Assembly (NCBI GenBank): GCA_020638795.1
Contig: JACKHW010000003.1
Coordinates: forward strand, 248,001 to 312,000
From: Planctomycetota bacterium
GTDB taxonomy: Bacteria > Planctomycetota > UBA1135 > GCA-002748355
Reading direction: 5' to 3'
DNA: 64,000 bases
Positions 41,655 to 50,186 of this stretch are shown here, one piece after another. The position numbers and the translations under genes were made by a program. Position 1 is the first letter of the stretch; each line of letters starts with the position of its first letter. The notes under the pieces were generated by a model. It was not told the DNA's origin. It saw only the letters and a list, made by a program, of their open reading frames with translations, and did no database searches.

Positions 41655-41901
41655 CGACACGATGCGCGTGCTGCATGCGCCCGCGAACGGTCGGGCGTGC
41701 CTCGCTCTTGCGAGAGGCCCCGAGGACTGATGGTTCTCGGGGCCTCTCGCATGTCCGGACTCATCGATGCGCGCTTCGCGTGGCGTTCGAACGATCGACG
41801 CCGGGGGTGCCAACGACTCGCGGAGTCGCCTTGGCAAACACTGCACCGCCTGCTGCAGCACGCGTTCAAGTTCTCCAGACGTTCGTCATGGAGACCGACC
41901 G
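41655..41901. other. Spacer between exbD 2 and exbD 3
   Basis: This 247-base gap holds a long perfect inverted repeat (listed separately) and no supported gene. An ATG frame of modest length crosses it but has no features. The structure may end transcription or stabilise the upstream exbBD message. Confidence 0.5.
41710..41750. terminator. Perfect 15-bp inverted repeat
   Basis: GCGAGAGGCCCCGAG (41710-41724) and CTCGGGGCCTCTCGC (41736-41750) are exact reverse complements with an 11-base loop. It is the strongest stem in the window. It lacks a T-run, so it may be a stabilising element or a terminator that works with other factors. Confidence 0.55.
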
Positions 41902-42414
41902 ATGCCGACGACCCGCAAACAGCGCACACGCGAAGCCAAGATGGACATGACGCCGATGATCGACGTCACGTTCTTGCTCCTGATCTTTTTTCTCTGTCTC
42001 GAGTTCAAGTCACTCGAGGGAAAACTCGGATCGAATCTGCCGAAGGACGCCGGGCGATCGCAACTCCCGAGCGAGCCGCGCGAGCGCCTCGACTTGCGGA
42101 TCGCCGTCACGAACGCCGGGACCAGGCGGCCCGACGGGCTGCAGGGCCATCGCTACGAGCTCGACGGCCACACGGTGCAGTACGCACTCGGCCCGCGTCA
42201 CGTCGAGTCCCTAGCCGAACTCGAGGCCGAACTCCGCCGCGCGGCCGCCATCACCGTGCCCGACCCCGTCACCGGAACCCTGCAGAAACGCCCGCTCACG
42301 ATCCATACCGGTAGCGGCGTCTGCTACCAGGACGTCACCGAGGTGCTCGATCTCGCGCATGCGGCCGAGTTCCGCGAGATCGACTTCGCCCTTGGATCCC
42401 GGCGCACGCGTTGA
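41902..42414 (+). CDS. ExbD/TolR-family protein 3
   Basis: This 170-residue protein starts at the ATG at 41902 and shows MDMTPMIDVTFLLLIFFLCLEF, identical in that stretch to exbD 2. The periplasmic part has TGTLQKRPLTIHTGSGVCYQDVTEVLDLA, again matching exbD 2 block by block. It is shorter at the N terminus (PTTRKQRTREAK instead of the longer lysine-rich stretch). It is separated from exbD 2 by the 15-bp hairpin and precedes the second secretin-like gene by 283 bases. Confidence 0.88.
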   Translation: MPTTRKQRTREAKMDMTPMIDVTFLLLIFFLCLEFKSLEGKLGSNLPKDAGRSQLPSEPRERLDLRIAVTNAGTRRPDGLQGHRYELDGHTVQYALGPRHVESLAELEAELRRAAAITVPDPVTGTLQKRPLTIHTGSGVCYQDVTEVLDLAHAAEFREIDFALGSRRTR

Positions 42415-42697
42415 AACGCGAACGCAACCGGATCGGGGTCGCCTCGACCCGCCCGCAGTCGCGACACGCCACGAGGCCGAAGCCCGGCAAATCCTTGCCC
42501 TCATGGAGCTTCTGGACGACAGAAAGGGTTTTTTCACGGCGGCCGACCCTGCTAGGCTCCTGCCCCATCGAAGCGACCGGGCCCCCCGCTCATTCGTCGA
42601 TTTCGTGCGTAGGTCCGTGTGGTTGCGTCCAGCACGTCTCCCATGCGGTCTTACAGGATCCGTCAAGCGCCGAGCTCATGCTCCGGCGGCAACGCTC
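42415..42697. other. Spacer between exbD 3 and secretin-2
   Basis: This 283-base region has no supported gene. A six-T run, a promoter-like pair (listed separately) and a leader of about 140 bases before the second secretin-like gene are its visible content. Confidence 0.45.
42531..42558 (+). promoter_or_regulatory. Candidate promoter for the second secretin-like gene
   Basis: TTTTCA (42531-42536), 16 bases, and TAGGCT (42553-42558). The hexamer resembles other -10 candidates in this window. Confidence 0.4.
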
Positions 42698-45385
42698 ATG
42701 AGAGTGAAAGCCTTGAAGTCATCCTCCCAGAAAGTCCGACTGCCGCGACTCGTCCTTTCCGCGGCGTGCGTGTCTCTCTTCTGTGGCTCCGCCGTCCTGA
42801 CGTCGTGCACGATGGCAGCGAACGAAGAGTCCTCGGAATCGACAGCCACCGAGGCCGCATCGGCCGAGGCCGATCCGTTCCTCACGAACGTCGGCAGCGA
42901 ATTGCAACCGCTCGGCGCGGTGCAGGACACGGGGCAGGGTCAAGGTTCCCTCGAGCAGCAGAAGAATCGCTTCCTCTTCGACGACGCGATGAACAAAGCG
43001 CAGGAGCTGCTCGACAAGGGGCAACTCGAAGACGCGAAGACCGCGGTGCTGCGCGCGCTCGAATACGACAAGGACAACTCGAAGGCGCTCGAACTTCTGC
43101 AAGAAGTGCGCGCGCGCCTCGGCGAACGCGGTGGCGCGGTCGAGGAATACAGCGAGCGCATGAACCGTCTCTACGAGATCGGGATCGAGAAGCAGAAGTC
43201 GGAGGCGCGCAAGCTCATCGGTGACGCCAACAAGGCGATGGAAGGCGGGCGCTACGACGACGCGATCCGCGACCTGCGTCGCGTGATGCTCAACGTCGAG
43301 ATCGGGAACAAGCTCGACTGGGAAGAGATCCCCGAGCAGGCCAAGGCTCTGCTCGATCGGGCGGAGTCGGAGCGCAAGGCTGCAACGCAGATGCGCAACG
43401 CCGAAGTCGAGCGCGAGACGTTCGAGAAGAACCGCCTCGAAGAAGAGCGTCTCGCGGCAGCCCGCAAGGCACGCATCGACTTCTTGCTCGCACGCGGCAC
43501 CAAGGCCTACGAAAACCGGGACTTCGGCGAAGCTCAGCGACTCGCGCGCGAGGCGCTTCGCGTCGATGCGACGCACGACCTCGCGCAAGACCTCGCGGAT
43601 GCTGCCGACAAGGCGATTCGCGACAAGGTCGACGACGACTACGTGCGTAACAAGGCACGCGCCTACAAGCGCTTCTTCGAGAAGCAGAAAGAGCTCAAGA
43701 TCCCCTACACGGACGTGCTGACTCTCGATGCCCAGAAGTGGGCGGAGATCAACGCCAAGCGCCAGCAAACGAGTGCCGCAGAACTCGTCGAAGCGACGAA
43801 GGACGCCGCGACGCGCGCGCTCGAGAGCTCGTTGCGCACGACGCGTCTCCCCAAGGGGCTCAAGTTCGACGACACCAACGGTGGCTATCTCGAAGTCATC
43901 GACACGCTCGGTACGCTCCAGCAGGACGTGCCGATCCTCGTGGCTCCCGAGGCAAAAGAAGCGATCGCGAGCAACAGCTACATTTTCACGATCGAGCTCA
44001 ACACGACGATCACGCTCGAGCAGTTCCTCAACCTCATGGTCGATCGGACCGATGGCACGCTCGCCTATATCGTGACGGACGGCGCAGTCTTGCTCACGAC
44101 CAAGGAGCGCGCGCTCGGCAAGCCCAGGCTCCACGTCTTCTCGACTGGCGACCTGACGTTCCCCGTCACGAACTTCGCCGGCCCGCTCCTGCGCGACCTG
44201 CCTGGCCCTCCGGGCAGCGGTGATTCGGAAGTGCCCCCCAGCGGCGGCGAGGTCGGTGAGAAGATCCGTTTCCTCGAGCCCGAGGCACTCGCGAACCTCG
44301 TCAAGCAGGCCGTGGCACCGGGCACGTGGGACTCGGGCACGACGAGCCTCGAAGCGACCGGCAACAAGCTCCTCGTTCGGCACACGCCGCAGACGATCGC
44401 GAAGGTCGAGCAGTTCCTCAACGATCTACGCCGCTTCCAGACGACGCTCGTCGCGATCGAGTCGCGCTTCCTGCGCGTCGAACGCAACTGGCTCAAGCAG
44501 ATCGGCGTCGACATCCGTGGCCTCGGTGGCGCCAACGCCAAGGGCACCGTCGCGCAGCTCGACGACATCACGAACGGCCTGATCAACAACGCTTCGCGCG
44601 GTCTCGACAACGGCGGCACCGGCGACCCCAGTGCACATCCGGCGTCGGGCTTCTTCTACGATGACGGCCTCGACGGCGACTTCCGTGGTCGCAACGAGAA
44701 CTACTTCCAGAATCCGATCGGTCGCGTGCTCGAGGCCAACGGTGGCCTGTCGTTCGGCTTCACGCTGCTCGATGACGCGCAGTTGAACTTGCTGCTGAAC
44801 GCCGTCGAGAAGCAGCAAAGCCTGCAGCTCGTCGATAGCCAGAACCTCACGGTTCTCAACGGCCAGCGTTCGAACATCTCGGTCATCAACCAGACCGCGT
44901 TCATCCAGGACTTCTCGGTCGAAGTCGCGACGGCGAGCTTCATCGCCGACCCCGAGGTCAACGTCATCCAGGACGGCATCGTCCTGGACGTGCGTCCGAC
45001 GGTCTCGAGCGACCAGAAGTACGTCACGCTCGACCTGCAACCGACGGTCGCCGAACTCGTGCGTCCGATCCCGACGTTCACGACGTCGCTGTCGGGCTCG
45101 ACCCTTCCGGTCACGATCCAGTTCCCGCAGATGACCGTGCGGAGCACGGCGACGACGGTCACGGTTCCCGACGGCGGTTCGGTCCTGATCGGCGGCCTCA
45201 ACCAGATCCTCAACCGCGAGCGCCGTGCCCAAGTGCCATGGCTCGCGAACCTTCCGCTGATCTCGTTCTTCTTCAAGCAAGAAGGTCAGGTCGACGAGAA
45301 CTCGAGTCTGATGGTTCTCGTGAAGGCCGACATCGTCAACGTGACCGACCGCGCGAACGCGTTGCTCGAAAACGGCACGCGCTGA
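42698..45385 (+). CDS. Secretin-domain lipoprotein with TPR-like N terminus (paralog 2)
   Basis: This 895-residue protein is the paralog of the one at 32528-35218 and has the same order of parts. A signal peptide ends in a good lipobox LTSC (Cys37). Helical TPR-like repeats run at about 85-330 (KAQELLDKGQLEDAKTAVLRALEYD). An STN-like segment lies at about 381-469, an N1-like segment at 522-581, and the secretin domain at about 581-884 (VAIESRFLRVERNWLKQIGVDIRGLGG, VPDGGSVLIGGLN, VPWLANLPLISFFFK). It closes the ExbBD/TPR cluster. Secretins form outer-membrane rings; whether paralogs 1 and 2 assemble together is unknown. The ATG at 42698 precedes the signal peptide. Confidence 0.85.
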   Translation: MRVKALKSSSQKVRLPRLVLSAACVSLFCGSAVLTSCTMAANEESSESTATEAASAEADPFLTNVGSELQPLGAVQDTGQGQGSLEQQKNRFLFDDAMNKAQELLDKGQLEDAKTAVLRALEYDKDNSKALELLQEVRARLGERGGAVEEYSERMNRLYEIGIEKQKSEARKLIGDANKAMEGGRYDDAIRDLRRVMLNVEIGNKLDWEEIPEQAKALLDRAESERKAATQMRNAEVERETFEKNRLEEERLAAARKARIDFLLARGTKAYENRDFGEAQRLAREALRVDATHDLAQDLADAADKAIRDKVDDDYVRNKARAYKRFFEKQKELKIPYTDVLTLDAQKWAEINAKRQQTSAAELVEATKDAATRALESSLRTTRLPKGLKFDDTNGGYLEVIDTLGTLQQDVPILVAPEAKEAIASNSYIFTIELNTTITLEQFLNLMVDRTDGTLAYIVTDGAVLLTTKERALGKPRLHVFSTGDLTFPVTNFAGPLLRDLPGPPGSGDSEVPPSGGEVGEKIRFLEPEALANLVKQAVAPGTWDSGTTSLEATGNKLLVRHTPQTIAKVEQFLNDLRRFQTTLVAIESRFLRVERNWLKQIGVDIRGLGGANAKGTVAQLDDITNGLINNASRGLDNGGTGDPSAHPASGFFYDDGLDGDFRGRNENYFQNPIGRVLEANGGLSFGFTLLDDAQLNLLLNAVEKQQSLQLVDSQNLTVLNGQRSNISVINQTAFIQDFSVEVATASFIADPEVNVIQDGIVLDVRPTVSSDQKYVTLDLQPTVAELVRPIPTFTTSLSGSTLPVTIQFPQMTVRSTATTVTVPDGGSVLIGGLNQILNRERRAQVPWLANLPLISFFFKQEGQVDENSSLMVLVKADIVNVTDRANALLENGTR

Positions 45386-45410
45386 TCGCTGCGGCACTTC
45401 GCGTCGCATC

Positions 45411-45439
45411 GTGCAACGAGCCTCGAGGTCCGGTAGGGT
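45411..45439 (+). promoter_or_regulatory. Candidate promoter for the HAD and hydroxylase genes
   Basis: GTGCAA (45411-45416), a 17-base spacer and TAGGGT (45434-45439), about 60 bases before the HAD gene. Weak -35, good spacing. Confidence 0.3.
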
Positions 45440-45502
45440 CTCGGGGCTCGCTGGTTATCGGGAGGAGCGGTACGCAAGGCGTGCCCTCGAGGAGCAGCTC
45501 GT

Positions 45503-46231
45503 ATGACGGACTACGGCCTGGACGCGATCTTCTTCGACATCGACGACACCCTGTTCTCGACCTCGGTCTTCGCCGAGAAGGCGCGGCGGAACGCGGTCGA
45601 TGCCATGCTCAAAGTCGGCCTACGGACCGACCGCGAAACCTTGATGCAGGAGCTCAAGGAGGTCATCGAGGAGTTCACGTCGAACTACGACAAGCACTTC
45701 GACAAGGTGCTGCTACGTCTGCCCGAAGAAGCGACGAAGGGGCTCAATCCGAGCATCCTCGTGTCAGCCGGCATGACCGCCTACCACGACACGAAGTTCC
45801 GCGACCTCAAGGTCTACGACGACGTCTACGAAGTCCTACAGCAGTTGTCCTCGACACCGCTGGTGCGCGGAATCATCTCGGCAGGCATGACGATCAAGCA
45901 GACCGAAAAGATCCTGCGTCTGCACATCTACGAGTTCTTGACGCCCAACGCGATCTTCATCACCGATCAGATCGGCATCAACAAGACCAACCCGAAGCTC
46001 TACACGCGCGTGATCGAGACCCTGAATCTCGATCCGAAGCGCACGATGTATGTCGGCGACCACCCCCGCAATGACATCGACCCGTGCAACGAACTGGGCA
46101 TCGTCACGGTGTGGAACCGACGCAGCGGCCGCCATAGTCGACAACCCGGGCGCACGAAGCCACGGTTCGAAATCCACGACTTCTACGAGTTGCGCGAGAT
46201 CCTCCGGGAGAACTTCGGCGTTATGATCTGA
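45503..46231 (+). CDS. HAD-superfamily hydrolase
   Basis: This 242-residue phosphatase-type protein shows the four HAD motifs: DIDDTLF with nucleophile and acid/base aspartates, SAG near 129, the lysine in INKTNPKLY, and GDHPRNDIDP. The long helical cap between motif I and II (EKARRNAVDAMLKVG through YDKHFDKVL) is C1-type. It resembles the TIGR02253-type group of HADs. The substrate is unknown. It ends eight bases before the small hydroxylase subunit gene, so the four genes probably share a message. Confidence 0.88.
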   Translation: MTDYGLDAIFFDIDDTLFSTSVFAEKARRNAVDAMLKVGLRTDRETLMQELKEVIEEFTSNYDKHFDKVLLRLPEEATKGLNPSILVSAGMTAYHDTKFRDLKVYDDVYEVLQQLSSTPLVRGIISAGMTIKQTEKILRLHIYEFLTPNAIFITDQIGINKTNPKLYTRVIETLNLDPKRTMYVGDHPRNDIDPCNELGIVTVWNRRSGRHSRQPGRTKPRFEIHDFYELREILRENFGVMI

Positions 46232-46239
46232 CGCCCGAA

Positions 46240-46806
46240 ATGACCACTGCCTCTCGATCTGATTCGCGACGCGGCGATCCTGCTCGCCCCGACAATCGAC
46301 TGCTACGCCTGCGCGTCAACGGCACGGTGCACAGCGTCGCCGCTCCCCCCCACGCCATCCTGCTCGACGTCCTGCGTGACGTGCTCGGCCTCGTCGGCAC
46401 GAAGCGCGGCTGCGACATGGGCACGTGCGGCTGCTGCAACGTCCTGATCGACGGGCGCGCCGTGATGTCGTGTCTCGTGCTCGCGCACGACGCGCAGGGC
46501 AAGGACATCCAAACGATCGAAGGCCTCGCGTTCGACGGACCGGACATGCACCCGCTCAGCAAGGCATGGGCCGAATGCGGTGGCAGCCAATGTGGTTTTT
46601 GCACACCAGGCTTCATCGTGACGTGCCACGAACTCCTCGCGAACGAAGCTGCTCCTTCGCGGACGCGCATCGCGGAGGCGATCTCGGGCAACGTCTGCCG
46701 ATGCACGGGCTACAAGAAGATCCTCGACGCGGTCGAACTCGCCGCAGCGCGCATCCGCGAGGCGGAACCCGCGTCCGCACCCGCGAAGTCAGGAGGCTCC
46801 AAGTGA
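46240..46806 (+). CDS. Molybdenum hydroxylase, 2Fe-2S subunit (HcrC/CoxS-like)
   Basis: This 188-residue subunit carries two 2Fe-2S clusters. The plant-ferredoxin-type N-terminal cluster uses CDMGTCGCC and the later cysteine of VMSC. The C-terminal four-helix domain has CGGSQCGFCTPGF and CRCTGYKKI. It passes electrons between the molybdenum site and the FAD subunit. It is about 27 residues longer than typical HcrC, with extra residues at both ends. Its stop overlaps the GTG start of the large subunit (GTGA), so the genes are coupled. Confidence 0.93.
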   Translation: MTTASRSDSRRGDPARPDNRLLRLRVNGTVHSVAAPPHAILLDVLRDVLGLVGTKRGCDMGTCGCCNVLIDGRAVMSCLVLAHDAQGKDIQTIEGLAFDGPDMHPLSKAWAECGGSQCGFCTPGFIVTCHELLANEAAPSRTRIAEAISGNVCRCTGYKKILDAVELAAARIREAEPASAPAKSGGSK

Positions 46807-49175
46807 GGTCCGACCGACACGAAAAGCTCCATCCACACGACGACGCCGTGCAGCGACACGGCCTCATCGGGAAGCGTATTCCCCTCATCGACGCACAGCG
46901 GAAGTCTACGGGGCAAGAGCTCTACACGGACGATCTGAGGCCCGCCGATTGTCTCGTGGGCAAGATCCTGCGGAGCCCACACTCGCACGCGAAGATCGTG
47001 TCGATCGACACGCGCGCGGCGGAGGCGATGCCGGGCGTCCACGCCGTGCTGACCGGAAAGGAAGCCCCGAACAGTTTCGGCGTGCTCCCGGTCAGCCAGG
47101 ACGAGACCGCACTCGCTGTCGACAAGGTCATCTTCATCGGCGATGGCGTCGCTGCGGTCGCCGCAGACGACGAAGAGACCGCACTCGCGGCGCTGCGCCT
47201 GATCCGCGTCGAATACGAGCCGCTGCGTGCGTTCCTCGACTTCGCGGACAGCCTCGAAGAAGTCCCCGAAGAGCTCCGCATCCACAAGAAGACCGTCGAC
47301 GGTACCAACCTCCACAAGCAGGTGCGCCAGGAGTTCGGCGACGTCGATGGCGAGTTCGACCGCGCGCTCTGGAAGAAGCGCATGTCCTTCCGCTTCCCTG
47401 GCGTTCAGCACGCGTTCACCGAGCCGCTGATCACGATCGCGCACTACGACGCCGACGACCGCATGACGGTCTGGTCGGCGCAGCAAGTGCCGCACTATCT
47501 GCATCGTGCGCTCGCGAAGGTGCTCGAGATGCCGATGCACAAGATCCGTGTGATCCGGAAAGCGGTCGGCGGCGGCTTCGGCGGCAAGTCCGACCCGTTC
47601 CCGCACGAGATGGTCGCGGCCCTGTTGTCGCGCAAGTGCCGCAAGCCGGTGCGCATCCTCTTCGACCGCGAAGAGGTCTTCTACAACAACCACGGCCGGC
47701 ACCCGTCGAAGATCGACGTCGGTCTCGCGATCGGCAAGGACAAGAAGGTCGCCGCGCTCGACATCGATGCGCTGATCGACGGCGGTGCGTGGGGCAGCTT
47801 CGGCGTCGTCACGACCTACTACAACGGCGTACTCGCCAACGGCCCCTACCGCGTCGACAATTTCCGCTATCGCGGCCGTCGCATCTACAGCAACCGACCC
47901 GCATCGGGTGCGATGCGTGGCCACGGTGCAGTCAATACTCGGTTCGCCTACGAAGTCTTGCTCGACGAAGCGGCCTTCGATCTCGGTCTCGACCCCGCAC
48001 AGTTCCGTATCGACAACGCACTGCCGGCGTACACGAAGACGATCAACGAGTTCCGCATCACGACCAACGGCATCGTCGAGTGCATCGAGCGCGCGTGCGC
48101 AATGGCGGGTTGGAAGGACAAGTACGGCAAGATGCCGTTCGGCCGCGGCATCGGCATCGCCGGAGGGTTCTACATCTCGGGTTCGGCGCTTCCGATCCAT
48201 TGGGACGGCATCCCGCAGTCGACCGTCCACCTCAAGGCCGATTTCGACGGCGGCATCACGATCCACAGTCTCGCGGCCGAGATCGGGCAGGGTTCGGACA
48301 CGATGCTCGCGCAGATCTCGGCGGACGTGCTCGGCGTGCCGATCGATCAGTGCCGCGTCTATTCGGACAGCACCGATACCGCTCCGATCGACATCGGTAG
48401 CTACAGCTCGCGAGTGACGTTCATGGCTGGCAACGCGGTGCGTCGCGCGGCCGAAGAGATGCGCCGCCTCGTCATCGGCGGAGCGGCCGACCTGACGGGC
48501 TACCCGCCCGAAGTCTTCGTGCTCGAAGACGCGCATGCGATCAACGCGACCAACCGCGAAGTGCGTGTCCCGTTCGTCGAGGCCTTGCGCCGCGCGATGA
48601 AGGACCGTGGCGCGCTGCAGACGACGGGGTGCTACAGCGGGCCGCCTCCGATGGGCGGCCAGCACAAGGGCGCCGCCGCGGGTCTGTCGCCGACGTACAG
48701 CTTCCAGGCCTTCGTCGTCGAGCTCGAGGTCGATCTCCTGACGGGCAAGCCGAAGGTGCACGAAGTCTGGGCCGCGCACGACTGTGGCCGCGCGCTCAAC
48801 CCGCTCGCAGTCGAAGCCCAGATCGAGGGCTGTGTCCACATGGGACTCGGCCAGGCGCTTTGTGAGTCGTTCGACTACAACAAGGGCAACGTCGAGAACC
48901 CCAACTTCCTCGACTATCGCATGCTGAGTTCGACCGAGACGCCGGACATCCACGCGATTCTCGTCGAGACCTACGACCCGGAAGGTCCGTTCGGTGCCAA
49001 GGAGTGCGGCGAAGGCCCGCTGCTTCCAGCGCTGCCCGCGGTCGCCAACGCGCTGCACGATGCGATCGGGATCCGGTTCTACGAGATGCCGATCACGGCC
49101 GACAAGATCTGGCGCGCACTGCAGAAGCAGAAGAAGGCCGCTGCGGGGAGCGCGACTCAGGGAGCAGCCAAGTGA
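46803..49175 (+). CDS. Molybdenum hydroxylase, molybdopterin-binding large subunit (HcrA-like)
   Basis: This 790-residue subunit belongs to the xanthine oxidase family. Motifs include GKRIPLIDAQRKSTGQELYTDDL at the start of the first domain, KAVGGGFGGKSD (about 255-265), SGAMRGHGAVNTRFAYE, DIGSYSSRVTF and the C-terminal GAKECGEGPL, in which Glu737 aligns with the catalytic glutamate of the family. The start is a GTG that overlaps the 2Fe-2S gene stop. The size, the order and the FAD subunit point to the 4-hydroxybenzoyl-CoA reductase branch; xanthine- or aldehyde-oxidising relatives remain possible because the substrate pocket cannot be judged by eye. Confidence 0.9.
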   Translation: MRSDRHEKLHPHDDAVQRHGLIGKRIPLIDAQRKSTGQELYTDDLRPADCLVGKILRSPHSHAKIVSIDTRAAEAMPGVHAVLTGKEAPNSFGVLPVSQDETALAVDKVIFIGDGVAAVAADDEETALAALRLIRVEYEPLRAFLDFADSLEEVPEELRIHKKTVDGTNLHKQVRQEFGDVDGEFDRALWKKRMSFRFPGVQHAFTEPLITIAHYDADDRMTVWSAQQVPHYLHRALAKVLEMPMHKIRVIRKAVGGGFGGKSDPFPHEMVAALLSRKCRKPVRILFDREEVFYNNHGRHPSKIDVGLAIGKDKKVAALDIDALIDGGAWGSFGVVTTYYNGVLANGPYRVDNFRYRGRRIYSNRPASGAMRGHGAVNTRFAYEVLLDEAAFDLGLDPAQFRIDNALPAYTKTINEFRITTNGIVECIERACAMAGWKDKYGKMPFGRGIGIAGGFYISGSALPIHWDGIPQSTVHLKADFDGGITIHSLAAEIGQGSDTMLAQISADVLGVPIDQCRVYSDSTDTAPIDIGSYSSRVTFMAGNAVRRAAEEMRRLVIGGAADLTGYPPEVFVLEDAHAINATNREVRVPFVEALRRAMKDRGALQTTGCYSGPPPMGGQHKGAAAGLSPTYSFQAFVVELEVDLLTGKPKVHEVWAAHDCGRALNPLAVEAQIEGCVHMGLGQALCESFDYNKGNVENPNFLDYRMLSSTETPDIHAILVETYDPEGPFGAKECGEGPLLPALPAVANALHDAIGIRFYEMPITADKIWRALQKQKKAAAGSATQGAAK

Positions 49176-50146
49176 TTCTTCCCCCGTTCGAACTGCACCA
49201 ACCGACGACCGTCGACGAAGCGATCGAACTCGCGACGCAGCTCCGCAAGGACGGCGTCGCGTTCGATTGGATGGCCGGCGGCACCGACGTGCTCCCCAAC
49301 TACAAGAACCGCCTCAACGCTCGCGATCACGTCATCGCGCTCGGGCGTGTCGACGAGCTCACGTCGATCGGCAAGAACTCGATCGGAGCGCTCGCGCGCA
49401 TTGAGGACGTAGCGCGGAACTCCCGCGTGCAGAGCGACTGGCCAACGATCGCGAAGGCAGCGAGCCTGATCTCGTCGCCGCCGCTGCGCAATCTCGGCAC
49501 GGTCGGCGGCAACTTGCTGCTCGACACGCGTTGCTACTACTTCAACCAGTCCGAGTTCTGGCGGGACAGCAAGGGATACTGCCTCAAGGCCGACGGTGAT
49601 GTGTGTCTCGTCGTGCCGCAGAAGGAAACCTGCTACGCGACCTACTCGGGAGATCTCGCGCCGATCCTTCTCGTGCTCGACGTCGAACTCGAGTTCCGTG
49701 GCTCGAACGGTGCGCGTCGTGTGCCATTACGGTCGTTCTTCGAATACGACGGCATTCGGCGATTCGAAAAGGCTCCGGACGAACTCCTCGTGCGCGTGTT
49801 CGTTCCGTCCACGGACAAGGCACTGCGCACTGACTACCTCAAACTACGCGCGCGGGACACGATCGAGTACCCGGTCATGGGTGTCGCGATGGGCCTGCGC
49901 ACCAAGGGAGGCACGGTCGCCGACTTGCGCGTCGCCGTAACGGGATCCGAAGCCGTTCCCCTCTACTACGGCGATCTGGGCCTCGGCGGTGCGACCGTGG
50001 ACGAGGCGACGGCCGATGCCGTGCAAGCGGCGCTGCTCGATCGGATCACGTGCTATCGCAACGTGCCCTTCCCTCCCGGCTACCGGAAGGCGATGGGCGG
50101 CGAGTTCGGACGCAAGCTGTTCCTGGACTTGTCGGGCAAAGCGTGA
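49172..50146 (+). CDS. Molybdenum hydroxylase, FAD subunit with extra 4Fe-4S cluster motif (HcrB-like)
   Basis: This 324-residue subunit has the CoxM FAD-binding motifs AGGTDVLPNYK and TVGGNLLLDTRC. It also contains the insert that in 4-hydroxybenzoyl-CoA reductase binds a 4Fe-4S cluster: Cys121, Cys137, Cys145 and Cys154 with spacings 16, 8 and 9. Ordinary CoxM or xanthine-dehydrogenase medium subunits lack it. In HBCR this cluster lets electrons flow from ferredoxin to the substrate for reductive dehydroxylation of aromatic CoA esters. The GTG start overlaps the large-subunit stop. The length equals that of HcrB. Confidence 0.9.
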   Translation: MILPPFELHQPTTVDEAIELATQLRKDGVAFDWMAGGTDVLPNYKNRLNARDHVIALGRVDELTSIGKNSIGALARIEDVARNSRVQSDWPTIAKAASLISSPPLRNLGTVGGNLLLDTRCYYFNQSEFWRDSKGYCLKADGDVCLVVPQKETCYATYSGDLAPILLVLDVELEFRGSNGARRVPLRSFFEYDGIRRFEKAPDELLVRVFVPSTDKALRTDYLKLRARDTIEYPVMGVAMGLRTKGGTVADLRVAVTGSEAVPLYYGDLGLGGATVDEATADAVQAALLDRITCYRNVPFPPGYRKAMGGEFGRKLFLDLSGKA

Positions 50147-50186
50147 CCGCACGCAGGCAGTCAGGAGCGAGAACGGGAGGAGAAGG

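Noticed and set aside
39743..42414. Flagellar motor (MotA/MotB) or Tol-Pal reading of the ExbB/ExbD genes
   Set aside because: The ExbD-like proteins lack an OmpA-type peptidoglycan-binding domain as in MotB, and no tolA, tolB or pal gene is present in the cluster.
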